A DNA stretch of 10,650 nt from DASXIW01 sp036497785 (GCA_036497785.1 DASXIW010000263.1:1-10650), one strand, 5' to 3'; counted from the stretch's first letter, positions 1 to 7,366 are shown. Made by a program: numbers and translations. The notes: a model not told the origin generated them from the letters alone.

Positions 1-831
1 GAAGCGCTGGTAGCCATGCTGTTCGCCGCCTCGCTGCATCTGATGATGGGCCCGGGCGGCATGCCCAGCTTCGGCCATGCCACCTGGTTCGGCCTGGGCG
101 CCTACGGCGCAGCCTGGGCGGCGAAGGGGTTGCATCTTGGCATGCCGTTCGGCCTGCTGATCGCGCCGCTCGCCGCCGGCCTCGCGGCCGCGCTGTTCGG
201 CTGGTTCGTGGTGCGGCTGTCCGGCGTCTATCTCGCCATGCTCACTTTGGCCTTCGCCCAGATCGTCTGGGCCGTCATCTTCCAGGCCGTGGACGTGACT
301 GGCGGCGATAACGGCATACTTGGCATATGGCCCACCGGCTGGGCCGCCAATCCGCACACTTTCTACTGGCTGACGCTGACGCTCACCGTCGCCGCCACGC
401 TGCTGTTGCGCCGGACCATCTATGCGCCATTCGGCTATGCGCTGCGCGCGGCGCGTGATTCGGCATTGCGGGCCGAGGCCATCGGGCTCGACACCGCGCG
501 GCTGCGCCTGGCCGCCTTCACCATGGCCGGCGCCGCCGCCGGGCTCGCGGGCGGCCTGACCGCCTACGCGAAGGGCAGCGTGTTTCCCACTTATATCTCC
601 CTCGGCCGTTCGATCGACGCGCTGGTGATGGTGTTGCTCGGCGGCGTGCAGACGATTTCCGGGCCAATCGTGGGGGCGCTCGCCTATACCGGCCTGTTCG
701 ATGCGCTGCTGCTCGCCTCCGCGCAGTGGCGTTTCGTGCTGGGCGCGGCCATCGTGGCACTGGTGCTCGCCTTCCCGCAGGGCATCGCCGGGGCGGCGCA
801 ACGTTTGTGCCTGCGTGGGCGGGAAGCCTGA
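1..831 (+). CDS. livM: Branched-chain amino acid type ABC transporter permease (LivM-like), 5' end cut off
   Basis: Inner-membrane permease of a Liv/HAAT-type ABC importer; with a LivH partner and the two ATPases downstream it would form the channel for branched-chain amino acids or a related substrate. The reading frame is open to base 1 with no stop, so the N-terminus (probably the first one or two membrane segments) lies outside the window. The ATG at 16 is internal, not the start. Visible: alternating hydrophobic helices, a VTGGDNGI-type motif typical of LivM (about 295-325), and a cytoplasmic coupling loop reading RAARDSALRAEAIGLD (about 448-495), followed by the conserved AGAAAGLAGGL helix. 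It ends two bases before the ATPase start at 834, so the two are co-transcribed. Family assignment is strong. The substrate is not determined: no binding protein is visible, and urea or amide transporters share this architecture. Confidence 0.93.
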   Translation, partial: EALVAMLFAASLHLMMGPGGMPSFGHATWFGLGAYGAAWAAKGLHLGMPFGLLIAPLAAGLAAALFGWFVVRLSGVYLAMLTLAFAQIVWAVIFQAVDVTGGDNGILGIWPTGWAANPHTFYWLTLTLTVAATLLLRRTIYAPFGYALRAARDSALRAEAIGLDTARLRLAAFTMAGAAAGLAGGLTAYAKGSVFPTYISLGRSIDALVMVLLGGVQTISGPIVGALAYTGLFDALLLASAQWRFVLGAAIVALVLAFPQGIAGAAQRLCLRGREA

Positions 832-833
832 GC

Positions 834-1577
834 ATGTTGCGCGTCGAGAACCTGCACAAACGTTTCGGCGGCGTGCAGGCCGTGGCCGGGCTGACTCTGT
901 CGGTGAGGGCCGGCGAAATGCTGGCTATGATCGGCCCAAACGGCGCTGGAAAATCGACCAGCTTCAACATGCTCAGCGGCCAGCTCCGTCCGGATTCGGG
1001 GCGCATCTGGCTGGCCGGCGAGGACATCACCGGGCTCGCCGCGCGCAGGATCTGGCGCATGGGCGTCGGCCGCAGCTTCCAGATCACCGCCACTTTCGCC
1101 AGCATGACCGTGCGCGAGAACGTGCAGACCGCCATGCTCAGCCACCAGCGCCGGATCTGGCGGTTCTGGCGCCCGGCCGCGACCTACGCCATCGCACAAG
1201 CCGGCGCATTGCTCGCGCAGACCGGCATGGCGGACCAGGCAGATCGCGCCGCCGGCGTGCTGGCATATGGCGATCTCAAGCGGCTGGAACTCGCCATGGC
1301 GCTCGCCAACGCGCCCCGCCTGCTGCTGATGGACGAGCCCACCGCCGGCATGGCGCCCGGCGAGCGCACGGCGCTGATGCAGCTGGTGCGGCGCCTTGCG
1401 ACCCGATCCGGAATCGCCGTGTTGTTCACCGAGCACGATATGGACGTGGTGTTCGGCGTCGCCGACCGCATTCTGGTGCTGGATCGCGGCATCCCGATCG
1501 CCGAGGGCGACGCCGCCGCCATTCGCGCCGATGCTCGCGTGCGCGCCGTCTATCTCGGCCGCGAGACCGCGCCATGA
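834..1577 (+). CDS. livG: ABC transporter ATP-binding protein LivG
   Basis: Cytoplasmic ATPase, one of the two different nucleotide-binding subunits that drive a Liv-type importer. It has 247 residues, the usual LivG size. Walker A is GPNGAGKS at residues 34-41. The signature loop is the LivG-style LAYGDLKR at 143-150 instead of LSGGQ, Walker B is LLLMDEPTAGM at 163-173, and the switch histidine is H201 in TEHDMDVVF. The ATG at 834 is chosen because MLRVENLHKRFGG is the normal beginning of this family; the same frame is open further upstream only because it runs antisense-free through the permease gene. The stop overlaps the livF start (ATGA, 1574-1577), which implies translational coupling. 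Annotation as LivG rather than UrtD rests on context only. Confidence 0.95.
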   Translation: MLRVENLHKRFGGVQAVAGLTLSVRAGEMLAMIGPNGAGKSTSFNMLSGQLRPDSGRIWLAGEDITGLAARRIWRMGVGRSFQITATFASMTVRENVQTAMLSHQRRIWRFWRPAATYAIAQAGALLAQTGMADQADRAAGVLAYGDLKRLELAMALANAPRLLLMDEPTAGMAPGERTALMQLVRRLATRSGIAVLFTEHDMDVVFGVADRILVLDRGIPIAEGDAAAIRADARVRAVYLGRETAP

Positions 1578-2293
1578 TGCTGGATGTGCAGAACCTCCAC
1601 GCCCATTACGGCCGCGCGCATATCCTGCAAGGCGTGTCGTTCTCGGTCCCGCCAGGCGAGCTTCTCGTGCTGCTCGGCCGGAACGGCGCCGGCAAGACCA
1701 CCACGATGAAATCGCTGATCGGCCTGCTGCAGCCCAGCGCCGGCCGCATCGTCTTCGCCGGCCAGGACATCGCCGGCCAAAACATTGCCGGATGGGAGCC
1801 GCACCGCATCGCCCGCGCCGGCCTCGGCTACGTGCCGGAGGAGCGCCGCATCTTCCCCGACCTCACCACCCTCGAAAACCTCGAAGTCGGCCGCCAGCCA
1901 CCGCGCGACGGGCGGCCGGCCTGGACGCCGGAGCGCATCTTCGCCCTGTTCCCCAACCTCGCCGCCCTGCGCAACCGCGCCGGCGGTCGGATGAGCGGCG
2001 GCGAACAGCAAATGCTCGCCATCGGCCGCACGCTCATGGGCAACCCCACCCTGATCCTGCTGGACGAACCCAGCGAAGGCCTCTCGCCCCTCATCGTCGA
2101 TCAAATGGCCGACGCCATCGCCACGCTGAAACGCGAAGGCGTCACCATCCTGCTGGCCGAACAAAACCACCACTTCGCCACCCGCATCGCCGACCACGCC
2201 GCCATCATCGAAACCGGCCGCATCGTCTGGTCCGGCGCCATGGCCGCCCTGCAACACGACAACGCCACACGCTCGGCCTACCTCGCGGTCTGA
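1574..2293 (+). CDS. livF: ABC transporter ATP-binding protein LivF
   Basis: Second ATPase subunit of the same importer, 239 residues. Walker A is GRNGAGKT at 35-42, the Q-loop region reads YVPEERRIFPDLT (86-98), the signature is MSGGEQQ at 140-146, Walker B is LILLDEPSEGL at 160-170, and the position after it reads LLAEQN (193-198), the LivF-type replacement of the usual switch-histidine context. PEERRIFP and the EGLSP sequence after Walker B are hallmarks of LivF. Two start codons lie side by side (1574 and 1577); 1574 gives the ATGA overlap with livG, 1577 a protein one residue shorter. It is the last gene of the operon: the following DNA is a palindromic repeat and then a gene on the other strand. 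Confidence 0.95.
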   Translation: MMLDVQNLHAHYGRAHILQGVSFSVPPGELLVLLGRNGAGKTTTMKSLIGLLQPSAGRIVFAGQDIAGQNIAGWEPHRIARAGLGYVPEERRIFPDLTTLENLEVGRQPPRDGRPAWTPERIFALFPNLAALRNRAGGRMSGGEQQMLAIGRTLMGNPTLILLDEPSEGLSPLIVDQMADAIATLKREGVTILLAEQNHHFATRIADHAAIIETGRIVWSGAMAALQHDNATRSAYLAV

Positions 2294-2318
2294 TGCCTGC
2301 GGGTGGGATGGGGCGGCG

Positions 2319-2446
2319 GTAAGGAAGTAAAGGCGGGGGCTCTGCCCCTCGACCCCGCTAAGGGCGGAGCCCTTAGAGCTCGCTACTTTAAGGAGCTTCC
2401 GCCCCTTGGCGGGTTCAGGGCAGAGCCCTGGCCTGACTTCTTTGCC
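2319..2446. repeat. ~128 bp imperfect palindromic intergenic repeat
   Basis: It fills the space between convergent livF and the GNAT gene. The two halves are reverse complements of each other with few differences. The best-conserved arm is GGGCTCTGCCC (2337-2347) matched exactly by GGGCAGAGCCC (2418-2428). Outside it, GGAAGTaAaGGC (about 2323-2334) matches GCCTGACTTC (2431-2440) with mismatches. Inside it are two smaller hairpins: CTAAGGGC-gga-GCCCTTAG (2358-2376, perfect 8-bp stem) and AAGGAGC-ttcc-GCCCCTT (2390-2407, one mismatch). RNA from either strand could fold into a long stem carrying two side hairpins. It looks like a dispersed palindromic (REP/MITE-like) unit and may also end transcription from both sides, although no long T-run follows. 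No transposase or clear target-site duplication is seen. Confidence 0.8.
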
Positions 2447-2457
2447 AGCCCCTCATC

Positions 2458-3162
2458 TCAATCCGCCGGCATCAGCGCGCGAAGGGTGGCGAGGCTTTGG
2501 CGGGCGGTGCCGTCGGGGGTGAAGTTGGTGGGGGCGAGCCAGGCCAGGATGGCGTCGCGGCAGCGGGGCCATTCCTGGTCGGTGATGCTGTACCAGTCGG
2601 TGTCGCGCAGGCGGCCTTTGACGACCATATGGGCGCGGTGGCGGCCTTCGTAGGTGAAGCCCAGGCGTTCGGCGGCGCGGCGGGAGGGGGCGTTCAGGGC
2701 GTTGCATTTCCACACGAGCCGCCGGTATCCCAAGTCGTCGGCGGCGAGGCGCAGCAGCAGGAACATGGCTTCGGTGGAGGCCCGGGTGCGCTGCAGGGCG
2801 GGGCCGAACCAGATATTGCCCAGCTCGATGGCCGCGTTTTTCGATTGGATGTCCTTCAGCGTCAGCCAGCCCGTCACCACGCCGGTGGCTACCGGGCGGA
2901 CGGCCCAGGCCATCGGGTCGTGGGTGCTGGCGAACTCAGCCACGAATTTTTCCATGGCGGCGGGCGAGGGGAACGGGCCATAGCCGAGATAGGCCCAGCT
3001 ATTGTCGCCTTTGGCGTCGCCGGCCTGGGCCGCGCGCCACAGTTCCTCGGCGTGGCGGCGATGCAGCGGTTCCAGTTCCACATGGGTACCGCGCAGCTTG
3101 ACGCGGGCGGGCAGCGGGCGCGGGGTCGGGTCGATTTCGGGGCCGATCGGGGGTGTGCTCAT
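2458..3162 (-). CDS. GNAT family N-acetyltransferase (RimJ/RimL type)
   Basis: Predicted cytoplasmic acetyl-CoA-dependent acetyltransferase of the RimJ/RimL-like group; the acceptor (protein N-terminus, amino acid, antibiotic or other small molecule) cannot be read from the sequence. It has 234 residues from the ATG at 3162. Residues 22-35 (KLRGTHVELEPLHR) match the first strand of the fold. A GWLTLKDI strand (98-105), the acetyl-CoA-binding segment QRTRASTEAMFLLLRLA (124-140), and WKCNALNAPSRRAAERLGF (151-169) follow in the usual order; the last is the highly conserved N-x-x-S-x-x-x-x-x-x-x-G-F ending of the family. A GTG at 3195 would add 11 residues, but the ATG at 3162 has a GGGG-type ribosome site about 5 bases upstream and a more natural N-terminus. 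It is a single gene, convergent with livF and divergent from the CHRD gene. Confidence 0.88.
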   Translation of the reverse strand: MSTPPIGPEIDPTPRPLPARVKLRGTHVELEPLHRRHAEELWRAAQAGDAKGDNSWAYLGYGPFPSPAAMEKFVAEFASTHDPMAWAVRPVATGVVTGWLTLKDIQSKNAAIELGNIWFGPALQRTRASTEAMFLLLRLAADDLGYRRLVWKCNALNAPSRRAAERLGFTYEGRHRAHMVVKGRLRDTDWYSITDQEWPRCRDAILAWLAPTNFTPDGTARQSLATLRALMPAD

Positions 3163-3299
3163 GCGCCCCGTTATAGGCGGGGCCGGGGGTGCCACGCGCG
3201 GTCCAATCGAAGCGTCACGGATCAGCCAATTGCCTATTTGGCGGGATCACCCACATCATGCGCCGCTGCGCTGTCTCAACAATCAAAAGGGGTAACATC
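3163..3299. promoter_or_regulatory. Divergent intergenic region between GNAT and CHRD genes
   Basis: This 137-bp gap must hold the promoters for both divergent genes. I could not identify convincing -35/-10 hexamers. A small inverted repeat GCCAA-N8-TTGGC lies at 3225-3242, and AAAAGGGGT at about 3285-3293 is the ribosome-binding site of the CHRD gene. Position is the main support for a promoter role. Confidence 0.4.
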
Positions 3300-3719
3300 A
3301 TGTCTCGCACGGGTTTCCTGGCCACATTGCTCACAGCCACCCTGCTTTCCGGCGGCGCCTGGGCGGAGACGATCCATTTCCATGCCACGATGACGCCGGG
3401 GGCCGAGGTTCCGCCCAAGACCAGCTCCGGCAGCGGCGATGCGCTGGCCACGCTGGACACCGTAACCAAGAAGCTGGACTACACCGTCACCTATAAGGAC
3501 CTGACTGGCCCGGCGACGATGGCGCATTTCCATGGGCCCGCCGCCACCGGCGTCAATGCCGGTGTGGTTGTGCCCTTTAAGGTGTCCCCAAGCCCGATCA
3601 GTGGGAGCGCCACGCTGACGGACGCGCAGATCGCCGATCTAGTAGCGGGCAAATGGTATGCCAACGTGCATACCGCCGCGAACCCGGGTGGCGAGATTCG
3701 TGGCCAGATGGAGAAATAG
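3300..3719 (+). CDS. Exported CHRD domain protein
   Basis: Small exported protein of 139 residues, almost entirely one CHRD domain (first described in chordin; in bacteria a widespread domain of unknown function). Residues 1-22 form a clear Sec signal peptide: charged start MSRT, hydrophobic stretch to about residue 17, and an AWA cleavage site before E23. The mature part shows CHRD hallmarks: GAEVPP near its start, the central HFHGPA followed by GVVVPF, and the closing YANVHTAANPGGEIRGQ. The histidines in HFHGP and NVHT are conserved in the family. The ATG at 3300 is chosen because it has a strong AAGGGG site 7-11 bases upstream and gives the signal peptide directly; the frame is open further upstream to 3189 but that part looks non-coding. 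It is likely periplasmic or secreted, and followed by a strong hairpin. Biochemical role unknown. Confidence 0.93.
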   Translation: MSRTGFLATLLTATLLSGGAWAETIHFHATMTPGAEVPPKTSSGSGDALATLDTVTKKLDYTVTYKDLTGPATMAHFHGPAATGVNAGVVVPFKVSPSPISGSATLTDAQIADLVAGKWYANVHTAANPGGEIRGQMEK

Positions 3720-3727
3720 CGCCGGAA

Positions 3728-3768
3728 CGCGCCTGCCCCTTACGCGCGAGGGGCAGGCGCGGTTTATT
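3728..3768. terminator. Strong hairpin between convergent genes, probable bidirectional terminator
   Basis: A perfect 13-bp GC-rich stem, CGCGCCTGCCCCT (3728-3740) paired with AGGGGCAGGCGCG (3749-3761), has an 8-base loop. On the + strand it is followed by GTTTATT, a short T-rich tail, 8 bases after the CHRD stop codon. The stop codon of the gene on the other strand (3764-3766) lies three bases from the stem, so the same hairpin sits directly behind both convergent genes. On the - strand there is no T-run, so termination there is less certain. Confidence 0.8.
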
Positions 3769-6700
3769 CCGCCGCCAGCGCCGGCCGCGCCTGAAGCCGG
3801 CGCAGCGCGCGGTCGATCCATTGGGCGGTGAGCTTTTCCTGCAAGCTGTTCTGGCGCAGCCTTTCGCCCAACGCCGGGAAATCGACGCGGTCCAGCGTCT
3901 GATCCTGGTTGAAGCAGCTGAACACCACGCTCCGCTCTCCGGTCGCGGGATCGACATGCGGCTGCAGGCACTGGGCGCAGACTTCCTTCATCATGCACTG
4001 CATCGGGCTGTTGATGGACGCGATGGCGCTGTGCCCCGGCCTGAGGCAGGCGGACAGCACGCCATGCCGCGCCGCGCCCACCGCCGCCATCATACTGTCG
4101 GAGCCGATCACGATCATATGCTCGACGTCGGCCAGCGGCACCGGCTGCGTGCCCAGCTTGCCCGCGCCATAGCTCGCCATGCCCTGGACGATATTGCCGA
4201 CGAAGCTGCGGTCCTGCGGGCGGGTGGGCACGAATCCCGGCGCTTCGTCGCAGCACCACACGATGGTGTCGGCCGCCCGCTCGATTTCCTCAACTTTGTA
4301 GCGGTCCCGCAGCGCCTTGTAGCCGGCGAAATAGAGCACCCTCGACCCCGCCGCCCGCAGTGCCGCGCCGATGCTGAACAGCACCGCGTTGCCGAGCCCG
4401 CCACCGACCAGCGCCACCGTGCTATTGGCGTGGATCTCCGTCGGCGTTCCGGTCGGGCCCATCAGCACCACCGCCTCGCCCGGTTTCAGTGTGGCGCACA
4501 GATCCGAGCTGCCGCCCATCTCCAAGGCGATCACCGAGACCAGCCCCTGCGCAGGATCGGTCCAGGCGCCGGTCATCGCCAGCCCCTCCATCGCCAGCAG
4601 CGTGCTGCCGATGCCGGCCTCATCAAGGCGGGCGGCGTTCATTTCGAAATTCTGCAACCGGTAGAACTGGCCCGGCCGGAATGCCCGCGCGGCCGCCGGG
4701 GCGCGCAGCACGACCTCGACGATGGTCGGCGTCAGGCGGTTCACTTCGTGCACGCGTGCGGTCAGATCCTCCCGGCAGCGGGCCAGCAGCGCCGCGCCTG
4801 AAACGGCGGAGGGCGCGTGCGCCGCCAGCAGGTTGCTCACCACGGGATAGCCGCGCTTGGCGCTGCCCATGGCCTTCACCACATTGCCGAAGAAGCTGGG
4901 GTGCAGGTCGCCGAAGAAGCTGATGAACTGCCCGGTTTCGGCGCGGTGCATCAGCACGTCGGCGCTATCCGGCTTGCTCAGCCCGCGCGGCGGCGAGATT
5001 TTGCCGCCGCCGGCGTCGATGGCCTGGAAATACTTGCCGTCCAGCGCAATCCGCCCGTCCTCGCGGGCCAGCACGGTGTTCGGGGCCGTTCCCGCCGCCA
5101 CCAGCACTGCCCGCGCCGGCAGCACGCTCTCACGGCCATCGGCGTGGCGCACGCGCAGGCCTTGGGCATGGCCGAAACGGTCCTGCACGACCTCCATTGG
5201 CGTCAGGCCCTCGGCGAAGCGCACGCCCTCCTCCATCGCCTTGGCCACTTCCTCGTGGTTCAGCGTGTAGCTCGGCGAGTCAACCAGCCGGCGGCGATAG
5301 GCGAGCGTTGCCCCGCCCCAGGAGTCCAGCAGTTGGGCCAGTCGCGGCGGCCGCCTTTCCCTCGCCGCCGCCGCGCGTTCGTCGCGCACCGCCGCGGCAT
5401 GGGTCAGGAATTCCTGGGCGATCTCGGCCTCTTCCTCGGTCCATAGGTCGCGCACCGCCGCCTCGCCCCGATCAGCCACCAGCGTGTGGTAGCGCAGCGC
5501 GAATTTCTCCACCTGGCGGATGTAATAGGCCATGCTCTCGGTGGCCGTATCGATCGCCGTCAGGCCGCCGCCGATCACCACGACCGGCATGCGCAGCTGC
5601 AGATTGGCAATGGACGACATCTTGGCCGCCCCGGTCAGTTGCAGCGCCATCAGGAAGTCGCTGGCCTGCCGCACCCCGCGCGCCAAGCCGCCCGGCATGT
5701 CGATTACCGTTGGTTTGCCGGCGCCCATGCACAGCGCCACGTGGTCGAAGCCCATCGCCCAGGCATCGTCCACGGTGATGGTGCCGCCGCCGCCGAAGCG
5801 CACGCCGCCGAACATGGCGAATTCGGCCCGCCGCTCCAGCAGCAGCCGCACCAGCTTCAGGTAATTCTTGTTCCAGCGCACGGTGATGCCGTATTCGGCC
5901 ACGCCGCCGAACCCGGCCATCACGCGATCGTCCAGATCCTCGAACAAAATGGCGGCATCGCGCACCGGGGCGCGCGGATCGATGCCCAGCGGTTCGATCT
6001 TGAGGCCGTCGACCGCAACGACGGTGTGGCCGTCATTCATCAGATGATGCGCCAGGGTGAAGCCGGCCGGTCCCAGCCCCACGATCAGCACCTTGCGCCC
6101 GGCCTCGGCCTTTGGCAGCGGCCGACGGATATCCAGTGGGTTCCAGCGCGTCAGCAGCGCATAGATTTCAAACCCCCAGGGCAGGGCCAGCACGTCGCGC
6201 AGCACGGAGGTCTCAGCTTGGGGAATATCGACAGGCTCCTGCTTCTGGTAGATGCAGGCCTTCATGCAGTCGTTGCAGATCCGGTGGCCAGTGGCGGCCA
6301 TCATGGGGTTGTCCACCGCGATGGTGGCGAAGGCGCCCAGCAAATGCCCCTGTGCCCGCAGCGTGTGCATTTCGCTGATCTTCTCGTCCAGCGGGCAGCC
6401 GGCAAGCGTCACGCCGAACGCGCTTTTCTGGTAGTCGCCCGTCTTGCGGTCGCGCAGGCCCCTGCTGCAGGAATCCTTGCCCTGGGTGTGGCACCAGATG
6501 CAGTAATTCATCTGGTCCAGCGCCTGTTGCTGGCCCATGCCCGGATCGGTCAGGGTGAAGCCGTCGCGCGGCCGCCAGTCATGCTCGGGCAGGCGCAGCA
6601 TGACCACGCCGTCGCGCGCGATCGTCTCCACCGCGACCAGATGCGCCGGATCGATGCGGTGCGGCACCCGGAACAGCGTGCCGCCGGCATGATGCGCCCT

Positions 6701-7216
6701 TCCCGCTTCGGTCAGCGTCGCCCAGGCCGCGTAGCGCAGAGCCTCATCCAGAGCCGCGGCATCCGCCGCAGCCTCCCATGCGGCGACATGAGTGGCGAAA
6801 CCGGCCTCGGTGAGGGCCTGCCCCATCCGCGCTTCGAGCGCGGCGCGCAGTGCGTCGCCGTCGAAATCATCGGGATCGGCATATTTCTTCACGGCCTGGC
6901 GCTGCACGAACAGCCGCTTGCAGGCGTGCACCGGGTCTAGCGCCAGGGTGCGCGCGGCGACCGCATCTAGCTCCGCCTGGATGGCGAACAGCTCGCCCAG
7001 GAAATCCTCCAGATGCGGGCCGAGCGCCACCACCAGCTCGCCCTCGGTCTTGGCGTCCAGCGCCTCGGGCGTTGCCCGGGCGGTCATCAGCCGGGCATGC
7101 AAATCCGCATCGGCCGCGCCCAGCCGGTTCACGAAGATCCGGTCGAGCCGCACCAGGCCCTCGCGGCCGGACAGCTCGGAAAACGTCGCATCGAAGCCCA
7201 GCGTGAAGGAATCCAT
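3764..7216 (-). CDS. Large fused Fe-S flavoprotein oxidoreductase (GltD/NfnB-like plus PyrK/NfnA-like)
   Basis: Predicted cytoplasmic NAD(P)H-linked oxidoreductase of 1150 residues. Residues 1-230 are a mostly helical N-terminal domain I do not recognise. Then a GltD-like half: cysteines C239, C242, C250, C274 (AGCPLDEKISE) and C314, C317, C321, expected to hold [4Fe-4S] centres; a first dinucleotide fold VLIVGLGPAGFTLA (376-389, FAD); a second VVVIGGGLTAIDTA (545-558, NADPH); and AAGTAPNTVL (707-716) closing the FAD site. An insertion rich in R/A/E lies at about 580-640. Residues 815-1110 resemble PyrK: flavin-binding FRPGQFYRLQNF (846-857), nucleotide-binding ALVGGGLGNAVLFSIG (935-950), and C1074, C1080, C1083, C1101 for a [2Fe-2S] centre. 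Fe-S/FAD halves of these two kinds form the NfnAB transhydrogenase, but partner and reaction here are unknown. The start at 7216 follows a GAGGAG site; an ATG at 7327 would add 37 unconvincing residues. Confidence 0.85.
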   Translation of the reverse strand: MDSFTLGFDATFSELSGREGLVRLDRIFVNRLGAADADLHARLMTARATPEALDAKTEGELVVALGPHLEDFLGELFAIQAELDAVAARTLALDPVHACKRLFVQRQAVKKYADPDDFDGDALRAALEARMGQALTEAGFATHVAAWEAAADAAALDEALRYAAWATLTEAGRAHHAGGTLFRVPHRIDPAHLVAVETIARDGVVMLRLPEHDWRPRDGFTLTDPGMGQQQALDQMNYCIWCHTQGKDSCSRGLRDRKTGDYQKSAFGVTLAGCPLDEKISEMHTLRAQGHLLGAFATIAVDNPMMAATGHRICNDCMKACIYQKQEPVDIPQAETSVLRDVLALPWGFEIYALLTRWNPLDIRRPLPKAEAGRKVLIVGLGPAGFTLAHHLMNDGHTVVAVDGLKIEPLGIDPRAPVRDAAILFEDLDDRVMAGFGGVAEYGITVRWNKNYLKLVRLLLERRAEFAMFGGVRFGGGGTITVDDAWAMGFDHVALCMGAGKPTVIDMPGGLARGVRQASDFLMALQLTGAAKMSSIANLQLRMPVVVIGGGLTAIDTATESMAYYIRQVEKFALRYHTLVADRGEAAVRDLWTEEEAEIAQEFLTHAAAVRDERAAAARERRPPRLAQLLDSWGGATLAYRRRLVDSPSYTLNHEEVAKAMEEGVRFAEGLTPMEVVQDRFGHAQGLRVRHADGRESVLPARAVLVAAGTAPNTVLAREDGRIALDGKYFQAIDAGGGKISPPRGLSKPDSADVLMHRAETGQFISFFGDLHPSFFGNVVKAMGSAKRGYPVVSNLLAAHAPSAVSGAALLARCREDLTARVHEVNRLTPTIVEVVLRAPAAARAFRPGQFYRLQNFEMNAARLDEAGIGSTLLAMEGLAMTGAWTDPAQGLVSVIALEMGGSSDLCATLKPGEAVVLMGPTGTPTEIHANSTVALVGGGLGNAVLFSIGAALRAAGSRVLYFAGYKALRDRYKVEEIERAADTIVWCCDEAPGFVPTRPQDRSFVGNIVQGMASYGAGKLGTQPVPLADVEHMIVIGSDSMMAAVGAARHGVLSACLRPGHSAIASINSPMQCMMKEVCAQCLQPHVDPATGERSVVFSCFNQDQTLDRVDFPALGERLRQNSLQEKLTAQWIDRALRRLQARPALAAE

Positions 7217-7221
7217 CGTCG

Positions 7222-7227
7222 CTCCTC
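7222..7227 (-). promoter_or_regulatory. Ribosome-binding site that fixes the oxidoreductase start
   Basis: On the - strand GAGGAG stands five bases before the ATG at 7216. This is the best Shine-Dalgarno match near any possible start of the long oxidoreductase and decides for the 1150-residue form over the longer form beginning at 7327. Confidence 0.75.
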
Positions 7228-7245
7228 GGTGATGCGGAGGTCGCT

Positions 7246-7275
7246 CATGGCTGCATCCGTCATCCGGATGCCATG
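7246..7275 (-). other. Hairpin in the leader of the oxidoreductase gene
   Basis: A perfect 7-bp stem GCATCCG (7253-7259) / CGGATGC (7265-7271) with a 5-base loop is extended by CATG (7246-7249) / CATG (7272-7275) across a 3-base bulge. It lies 30-60 bases upstream of the ATG at 7216, in the 150-bp gap after the glycosylase gene. There is no U-run, so it is not a standard terminator. It may be a leader structure or have no function. Confidence 0.4.
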
Positions 7276-7366
7276 GCGGCGGCAATCGCGTCCAGACCGC
7301 GTCCCACAGGGGCGGGATATGGGCCATGTCCGGGCTCGTGTCAGGTCCCGCATCTTTTCGTGCAAT

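Noticed and set aside
684..1436. 250-codon - strand open frame opposite livM/livG
   Set aside because: Shadow of livG; low-complexity composition and no motif, while the + strand encodes Walker A, signature and Walker B.
701..1573. Long N-terminal extension of LivF
   Set aside because: The frame happens to be open through livG, but the translation is Arg/Ala-rich noise until the normal LivF start at 1574.
2319..2446. Remnant insertion sequence at the palindrome
   Set aside because: No transposase fragment and no clear target-site duplication; described as a repeat only.
3653..4801. 382-codon open frame on the + strand opposite the oxidoreductase
   Set aside because: Biased, Arg/His/Ala/Gln-rich translation with no domain, typical of the complementary strand of a GC-rich gene; the opposite strand shows clear cofactor motifs.
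5486..6940. 484-codon open frame on the + strand opposite the oxidoreductase
   Set aside because: Same reason: antisense to codons for the Cys clusters and FAD fold, His/Gln-rich, no recognisable family.
7217..7327. 37-residue N-terminal extension of the oxidoreductase from an ATG at 7327
   Set aside because: His/Pro-rich and not domain-like; the ATG at 7216 has the far better GAGGAG ribosome site.
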